From Burkholderiales bacterium (GTDB lineage Bacteria; Pseudomonadota; Gammaproteobacteria; Burkholderiales; Burkholderiaceae_C), in contig SXSX01000178.1 in the NCBI GenBank assembly GCA_005793295.1, positions 1 to 21,147 on the forward strand: DNA of 21,147 nucleotides, written 5' to 3'. The notes beneath the pieces were generated by a model that was not told the DNA's origin, ran no database searches, and saw only the letters and a program-made list of their open reading frames with translations. The translations under genes were made by a program, and so were the position numbers. Below are positions 15,404 to 21,147 of this stretch, one piece after another (within the stretch, counting starts at the first letter, position 1; every line of letters begins with the position of its first letter).

Positions 15404-15817
15404 ATGCAACTCACCCACACTATCGCCATTCACATGAGTGCTGCCATTGGCGCAGTTCTCATTGGGCCTATCGTGCTGTGGGCCCGTTTGGGCAAACACA
15501 TCCGACCTTGGCTGCACCGCGCTCTGGGCTATACCTGGACAACGCTGATGTTGGCCGCAGCACTCACCGGCATCTTTATTCGCGACTTTAATTTACCCAA
15601 TGTGTGGGGCTATACGCCGATCCACTTACTTATCCCAGTCACTTTCGTGAGCTTGTTTATTGGGTTTCGATCGCTGGTGCGGCGCGAATTTGCGGCGCAT
15701 AGAAAAACGATGCAAAGCCTGTATTTCGGCGCCTGCATTGTGGCCGGAGCGTTTACCTTGCTGCCGTCGCGTTATCTCGGTCAATTGATTTGGCATGAGT
15801 GGCTAGGCTGGATCTAA
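15404..15817 (+). CDS. DUF2306-like integral membrane protein
   Basis: A 137-residue protein with about four membrane helices: HMSAAIGAVLIGPIVLWARL (about 9-28), TWTTLMLAAALTGIFI (44-59), LLIPVTFVSLFIGFRSL (75-91) and FGACIVAGAFTLLPSRYL (109-126). The HRALGYTW and RREFAAHRKTMQSLY segments with conserved His and Arg match DUF2306, a family of unknown function with a possible haem- or quinone-type histidine pattern (inference). I start it at ATG 15404, one base after the XRE gene stop, rather than at an upstream codon inside that gene. Translation probably depends on reinitiation, since no ribosome site is obvious. Confidence 0.82.
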   Translation: MQLTHTIAIHMSAAIGAVLIGPIVLWARLGKHIRPWLHRALGYTWTTLMLAAALTGIFIRDFNLPNVWGYTPIHLLIPVTFVSLFIGFRSLVRREFAAHRKTMQSLYFGACIVAGAFTLLPSRYLGQLIWHEWLGWI

Positions 15818-15847
15818 TTGTGGCCTAGGGCCCCCTAAAATCACTGG

Positions 15848-17650
<1,803 letters not shown>

Positions 17651-17689
17651 GAAAATACAGCAACGCGTTGTTCGTGTCACATTTTCCAA

Positions 17690-18253
17690 GTGGGCTTACA
17701 GGAAATATTGCAATTGAATCCACAAGAAATACTCGCATTCTGGTTCACCGAACTCACCCCCCAGCAGCATTTCGCCAAAGACGCTGCCTTGGACGAAGCC
17801 ATCCGCACCCGTTTCGGCACCCCGCTGGAGGCTGCGGCGCGGTGTGAGTTATTTTCTTGGCGCGCCACGCCCGAAGGGCGCTTGGCCGAGATCTTGGTGC
17901 TCGACCAGTTCTCGCGCAATGTCTACCGCGACACGCCGTGCGCCTTTGCGCAAGACGCGCTGGCTTTGGCGCTGGCGCAAGAACTGGTGGCCAGTGGGCA
18001 AGACCGCAGCCTGCCCTTGGCGCAGCGCAGCTTTGCCTACATTCCCTATATGCACAGCGAGTCTGCGCTGGTACACGCGCAAGCCGTCGCCTTGTTTTCG
18101 CAGCCGGGGTTGGAAGACACCTTGCGCTTTGAGCTGCGGCACAAAGAGATCATCGACCGCTTTGGCCGCTACCCCCACCGCAATGCCCTTTTGGGCCGCG
18201 AGTCTTCGCCCGAAGAGTTGGCTTTTTTGAGTGAGCCGGGGTCGGGGTTCTAG
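17690..18253 (+). CDS. DUF924 family protein
   Basis: The product of about 187 residues matches DUF924: QEILAFWFTEL, RFGTPLEAA, GRLAEILVLDQFSRNVYRDT, PLAQRSFAYIPYMHSESA, ELRHKEIIDRFGRYPHRNAL and SSPEELAFL. It is a helical, TPR-like protein of unknown function. The start is uncertain: GTG 17690 and TTG 17714 (MNPQEIL, closer to typical family starts) are both in frame. Its last 96 bases recur, with nine differences, at 18953-19048, on the other side of the toxin-antitoxin pair. The 3' end may therefore have been supplied or regenerated by an insertion event. Confidence 0.88.
   Translation: MGLQEILQLNPQEILAFWFTELTPQQHFAKDAALDEAIRTRFGTPLEAAARCELFSWRATPEGRLAEILVLDQFSRNVYRDTPCAFAQDALALALAQELVASGQDRSLPLAQRSFAYIPYMHSESALVHAQAVALFSQPGLEDTLRFELRHKEIIDRFGRYPHRNALLGRESSPEELAFLSEPGSGF
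18158..18253 (+). repeat. Left copy of DUF924 3'-end direct repeat
   Basis: These 96 bases code for the last 31 codons of the intact DUF924 gene (FGRYPHRNALLGRESSPEEL onward, plus TAG). Aligned at an offset of 795 with 18953-19048, the first 43 bases are identical and nine of the remaining 53 differ, mostly at silent third positions or in the last few codons. The repeats bracket the MNT/HEPN pair. Confidence 0.85.
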
Positions 18254-18286
18254 CCCTTGAACGCTGAACTTCGCTAAACTCACCCC

Positions 18287-18595
18287 ATGCACCTCGCAAT
18301 TGCCCAACACCGCGCCGATATTTCGGTTATTTGTCAGCGATACCAAATTCGCCGGCTGGAGGTGTTCGGCTCGGCCGCTCGCGGTGATGACTTTGATACC
18401 GAGCACAGCGACGCTGACTTTTTGGTGGAGTTCTCACCAGTAGCGCCTGCAGATTTGCACCGCTTTTTTGGTGTCAAGTCCGAGCTGGAATCTCTTTTGG
18501 GCCGGGGCGTTGATCTGGTCGAACCCGGCTCCGTTCGGAACCCTTTTGTGCTTGCCAGTATCAATAAAAATCGGGAAGCGATCTATGTAGCGTGA
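18287..18595 (+). CDS. mntA: MNT nucleotidyltransferase antitoxin
   Basis: A 102-residue minimal nucleotidyltransferase with the Pol-beta-type signature FGSAARGDDFD (G28, S29), then SDADFLVEF with D42 and D44, and a later acidic residue in GVDLVEPG. In the MntA/HepT systems this protein adds AMP groups to a tyrosine in the HEPN partner and silences it. It lies immediately upstream of the HEPN gene; its stop TGA (18593-18595) overlaps the region where the HEPN gene should start. The last residues read IYVA; the valine codon GTA is the same base change that makes the HEPN codon 2 a stop (see findings). There is no strong ribosome site before ATG 18287. Confidence 0.9.
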   Translation: MHLAIAQHRADISVICQRYQIRRLEVFGSAARGDDFDTEHSDADFLVEFSPVAPADLHRFFGVKSELESLLGRGVDLVEPGSVRNPFVLASINKNREAIYVA

Positions 18596-18608
18596 CCCTC
18601 GTGCGCTT

Positions 18609-18929
18609 TTGTGGGATGTGCGTGAAGCCGCCCTGGCCATCCAAACCTTCACAAAAGACATGGACATTGCCACCTACGAAAACAATGCCCTGGTTCAAGC
18701 GGCCGTTGAACGCAAGTTTGAAATGATTGGGGAGGCCCTGAATCAACTCTCTAAGTTGAATGCTCCCATGGCCGCACGGCTGCCTGACCTGCCGCAAATC
18801 GTGGCTTTTCGCAACCAATTGATTCATGGCTACGCCACAGTTAATCCAGGCACAGTGTGGACTATTGCACACAATTCTCTACCCAACTTGATCACTGCTG
18901 TTCAAGGTTTATTGGTTGAGCAGTCTTAA
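18609..18929 (+). CDS. hepT: HEPN (HepT-type, DUF86) toxin with probable damaged start
   Basis: The HEPN core ends with RNQLIHGY, the R-x4-H-x-Y motif that holds the RNase active site and the tyrosine AMPylated by MNT. Earlier segments WDVREAALAI and VERKFEMIGEALNQL are typical of DUF86. Relatives usually start M-Q-R-D-P-R-A. Here the frame upstream reads ATG TAG CGT GAC CCT at 18585, so the natural ATG is followed directly by amber. The first downstream start in frame is TTG 18609, which would drop nine residues (with the lost N-terminal RDPRALL) but keep the catalytic motif. The toxin may be weakly made or silent. Confidence 0.8.
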   Translation: MWDVREAALAIQTFTKDMDIATYENNALVQAAVERKFEMIGEALNQLSKLNAPMAARLPDLPQIVAFRNQLIHGYATVNPGTVWTIAHNSLPNLITAVQGLLVEQS

Positions 18930-18952
18930 AGCGGGGAACGCAAGACTGCTTG

Positions 18953-19048
18953 CGCTTTGGCCGCTACCCCCACCGCAATGCCCTTTTGGGCCGCGCGTCT
19001 TCGCCCGAGGAATTGGCGTTTCTGAGTGAGCCGGGCTTGGCCTTCTAG
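18953..19048 (+). repeat. Right copy of DUF924 3'-end direct repeat (gene remnant)
   Basis: This sequence still reads in frame as FGRYPHRNALLGRASSPEEL and on to LSEPGLAF followed by TAG, i.e. a diverged copy of the DUF924 C-terminus with no upstream gene body. The differences from the left copy look like normal strain-level divergence (GAA/GAG, GAG/GAA, GCT/GCG, TTG/CTG). It is therefore more likely the original gene end displaced by an insertion, or the end of a homologue, than a fresh duplication. It stops 13 bases before the next membrane-protein gene. Confidence 0.85.
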
Positions 19049-19061
19049 AATTCAGCCTCAT

Positions 19062-19809
19062 ATGGCATCTCTCAGTACCACCCAAAAAGTTCTGTTCTAT
19101 TACGGCCTGTCGATGGTTGTCGCCTTGGCGCTAACTTACCTGTGGTCTTGGTTTGATTTACGCACCTTGCGTGACGTAGGCATCTGGGCCAAGCCCATGA
19201 AGTTCATGGCGGCTACGGCGGTTTTTTGCATTACAACCGTTTGGCTCACCACCCTGATCAACACAACAGTAGGCGCCAGTGAGGCGTTTGAAGGGTGTGG
19301 CGGGTTTAATCATCGTCACGTCCTTTTTTGAAGTGGCATACATCAGCTTGCAAGCAGCCCGGGGAGAGCCGTCCCACTACAACAAGAACGATGCTTTCCA
19401 TATTTTTATGTTCGCGCTGATGGGCGTGATGGCGGTGGGTTTAACCGCCTCCCAAGCGTGGTTGGCGTGGCTGATTTGGTCTGACCTCGGAGATACCAAA
19501 CTCTCGGCAACCACCCTAGGCGTTTTGTTGGGCTTGGGTTTGACTTTTGTTTTGGCAACCGTAAGCGGTTTTCAGTTAGGCGGCCACCAACCGCCGAGCG
19601 GCGTTGGCTTAACGTTGGTGGGTTGGCATTGGAAAAATGACCTTCGCCCTGCACACTTTTTAGGTGTTCACGCCCAGCAGTTCATCCCGCTCGCCGGGCT
19701 ATTGGCCGAACGCTTATTAGGCGCGAATGCAGTTGCCGGTTTTAGCGCTTTTACCGGTTTGTACCTAGCCGCTTGGGGCGGGTTGACTTGGTTAAGGTTT
19801 GCCACGTAG
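19062..19809 (+). pseudogene. Frameshifted integral membrane protein gene
   Basis: Two overlapping frames carry one protein. From ATG 19062 (MASLSTTQKVLFYYGLSMVV) the frame runs to about 19292 (GASEAFE). The continuation (GVAGLIIVTSFFEVAYISLQ to WGGLTWLRFAT) is in the +1 frame and ends at 19809. Removing one G from GGG at 19293-19295 joins them as FEGVAGL and gives 248 residues with about seven membrane spans, and the corrected length is an exact multiple of three. I do not recognise a named family; conserved-looking SHYNKNDAFH and GGHQP segments contain histidines. It could be a true recent pseudogene or a sequencing error. Confidence 0.8.
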
Positions 19810-19851
19810 TTTGGGTTACGCTCTGCCTGTTTACTCAACAAGGACTTTCCC

Positions 19852-20100
19852 ATGAAAAAACTCATCGTCACCATTACGCTGGAAATGTCGGTTCCCGATG
19901 ATTGGGAGCTTTTCGAGACATCCGAGGGCGGGCAAGTGATAAAGATGCCAGACAATCAGTTTTTAGATATTGCGATTGAGCCGCTGTTTGCAACGGACCC
20001 CGAAGACAACTGGAGCACGACCGACAGCGAAGACGAGCTTGACACCATCTTGGACATGGTGGAGAGCGAAGATGTGAGTTACGAGTTTATTACGCATTAA
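19852..20100 (+). CDS. Small acidic conserved-type protein, function unknown
   Basis: An 82-residue protein starting MKKLIVTITLEMSVPDDWEL, with AAGGA about eight bases before ATG 19852. The N-terminal beta-strand-like KLIVTITLEMSVPDDW is followed by a very acidic C-terminal half (DPEDNWSTTDSEDELDTILD, then MVESEDVSYEF). There is no signal peptide, cysteine or membrane span. The strong start signal and consistent composition argue for a real gene. I cannot name a family. Confidence 0.75.
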   Translation: MKKLIVTITLEMSVPDDWELFETSEGGQVIKMPDNQFLDIAIEPLFATDPEDNWSTTDSEDELDTILDMVESEDVSYEFITH

Positions 20101-20156
20101 ATCGCTGCAACCGAAAGCAAGATTTTTGTAGCGGACTGTTCCTACCCTGCAAAGAA

Positions 20157-20192
20157 AAAGCGGCACAAGAACCCGAGTTCTTGCGCCGCTTT
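20157..20192 (-). terminator. Intrinsic terminator for the small secreted-protein gene
   Basis: A 16-bp stem, with arms at 20157-20172 (AAAGCGGCACAAGAAC) and 20177-20192, encloses a four-base loop. In the leftward transcript the only non-Watson-Crick position becomes G-U. The stem is followed by TTTTTCTTT (complement of 20151-20159). It lies nine bases past the stop at 20201. In the rightward direction the tract is only TTTAAAA, so it would be weak for the gene ending at 20100. Confidence 0.88.
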
Positions 20193-20200
20193 AAAACGAT

Positions 20201-20386
20201 TTACTTCATCGCTTTTAATTTTTCACAATCTGCCTTCATCTTGGCATCCATTTTGGCTGGATCCGCTTTTTTGCATTCTTCCATTTTCTTCTTGTCTTCT
20301 TCTTTCATTGCGCCGCCGTGAGAGGCTGCCATAGCAGAAGAAGCGATCAACATCGATGCCAAAAACAGGGAAATTACTTTCGTCAT
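20201..20386 (-). CDS. Small secreted Lys/Met-rich protein
   Basis: A 61-residue precursor with a signal peptide (MTKVISLFLASMLIASSAMA, cleavage after AMA). The mature part of about 40 residues is highly charged (SHGGAMKEEDKKKMEECKKA, then DPAKMDAKMKADCEKLKAMK), with two cysteines and several methionines. It is predicted periplasmic, helical and basic. Similar short proteins are common in betaproteobacteria, but I know no function; metal or stress roles would be guesswork. AAAGG lies about eight bases before ATG 20386. It has its own terminator and diverges from the TPR gene across 33 bases. Confidence 0.8.
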   Translation of the reverse strand: MTKVISLFLASMLIASSAMAASHGGAMKEEDKKKMEECKKADPAKMDAKMKADCEKLKAMK

Positions 20387-20419
20387 ATGCTATACCTTTA
20401 AATAAATGATTGAGAGACC

Positions 20420-21147
20420 ATGCTGGATAGCGAGCGCATTATTGAACAGCTTGGTTTCAGAAAGAAATCCTCATTCATAACCTCAGCCAGCTTGGGGGTA
20501 TTGATTTTTTTTACCTCCTTAGGGTCTGGGGCTGCTCCCCGAACTCCTGAGCGTTCCTCGGAGGTTCTGACACAACTTACCGTCAAAGCCAATGACCCCC
20601 AAGCCCGCCAAATTCGACAATACCAGTCGACTCTGCGCCAGTCGCCTACGGATGTACAAACCATTTCCGACCTAGCGCAGCTGTATTTTGATATTGCTTT
20701 AGAGATTGGCGATCCGCGCTATGTCGGTTACGCTGAGGCCCTTGTGATGCGCTATCCCAATGCACTTCCGCCGGAGCTGCTCTTCGTTCGGGGACTTTTA
20801 CATCAGTATCGCCATGCGTTCCCTCAAGCCATTGAGAATTTTGGTCAGGCCTTGGCAGCGAAACCGGATTTTGCAGAGGCGCATGCGTGGAGGGCCGCTA
20901 TATTTTTAGTTCAGGCTGAATATGCAAAGGCAAAAACCGAGTGCGCTGCGTTGGGGCGGCTTCGTGCCAACACCTTGCAAGCGGGCTGCTCAGGCCTTGC
21001 GCTTGCCTACAACGGCAATCTTGCAATGGGTTATGGGGAATTAGCACGGGGATTGGCCCAGTCCACCAACCCAAGCAACCGGCTTTGGTTATTCACGCGA
21101 TTAGCTGAAGTAGCGCATTGGCAAGGCAATCTTGCCTTGGCTGAAAA
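20420..21147 (+). CDS. TPR-repeat protein, N-terminal part (runs off right edge)
   Basis: The frame is open from ATG 20420 to the window end (242 codons). It begins MLDSERIIEQLGFRKK, followed by a hydrophobic segment (SFITSASLGVLIFFTSLGSG, about 18-37) that is a likely signal anchor or signal peptide, so the rest should be periplasmic. Repeat-like helices follow, for example ELLFVRGLLHQYRHAFPQAI and AAKPDFAEAHAWRAAIFLVQ and AEVAHWQGNLALAE, with TPR-type A/G/Y/A/F/P spacing. A protein-scaffold role is the usual inference. GAGAG lies four bases before the ATG. It is divergent from the small secreted-protein gene and shares its promoter region. Confidence 0.82.
   Translation, partial: MLDSERIIEQLGFRKKSSFITSASLGVLIFFTSLGSGAAPRTPERSSEVLTQLTVKANDPQARQIRQYQSTLRQSPTDVQTISDLAQLYFDIALEIGDPRYVGYAEALVMRYPNALPPELLFVRGLLHQYRHAFPQAIENFGQALAAKPDFAEAHAWRAAIFLVQAEYAKAKTECAALGRLRANTLQAGCSGLALAYNGNLAMGYGELARGLAQSTNPSNRLWLFTRLAEVAHWQGNLALAE

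Noticed and set aside
20398..20664. 88-codon leftward frame near the right end
   Set aside because: It is a shadow of the TPR protein gene on the other strand, rich in Trp/Arg/Ser with no start signal.

Overview
The window looks like a chromosome segment of a betaproteobacterium of the order Burkholderiales, most likely a freshwater Comamonadaceae relative. This is inferred from the protein flavours (MutS, GlnRS, UppP, DUF924, the MerR/photolyase cluster) and the moderate GC content. No rRNA, tRNA, CRISPR array or transposase gene was seen.

Region 1 (1-5518) is a divergent photolyase-linked cluster. Leftward run an Rrf2-like regulator without cysteines, a DUF2805/TIGR03643 protein, a 57-residue cysteine-rich protein (650-823) and a DUF3429 membrane protein. 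Rightward run a MerR regulator, DUF2237, a DUF2256 zinc-ribbon protein, an FeS-type bacterial cryptochrome/photolyase and a secreted SOUL haem-binding protein. Most junctions are start/stop overlaps or gaps of 0 to 10 bases. The short divergent promoter region carries two exact 10-bp direct repeats 21 bp apart. The set resembles light- or photo-oxidative-stress regulons, but most members have no known biochemical role. It is the best candidate here for an undescribed system.

Region 2 (5520-11211) is mostly housekeeping: a short, B12-independent methionine synthase of the core-MetE/MesD type, a small proline/glutamine-rich protein, mutS, an alpha/beta hydrolase, and uppP on the opposite strand.

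Region 3 (11243-14554, leftward) encodes a MacAB-like efflux or export pump, with the ATPase and permease as separate, translationally coupled genes and a periplasmic adaptor as first gene. Upstream lies a 365-bp AT-rich intergenic stretch with nested inverted repeats and an orphan 44-codon frame. It is followed by an XRE-2TM protein, a DUF2306 membrane protein and glnS.

Region 4 (17690-19809) is a small accessory hotspot. A DUF924 gene is followed by an MNT antitoxin/HEPN toxin pair, then by a second, diverged copy of the last 96 bases of the DUF924 gene. The toxin-antitoxin block of about 700 bp is therefore bracketed by direct repeats of a gene 3' end. The HEPN gene appears to have a C-to-T change turning codon 2 into amber, and the next membrane-protein gene has a one-base frameshift.

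Region 5 (19852-21147) has a small acidic protein, a short secreted lysine-rich protein with a clear terminator, and the start of a divergent TPR protein running off the right edge.
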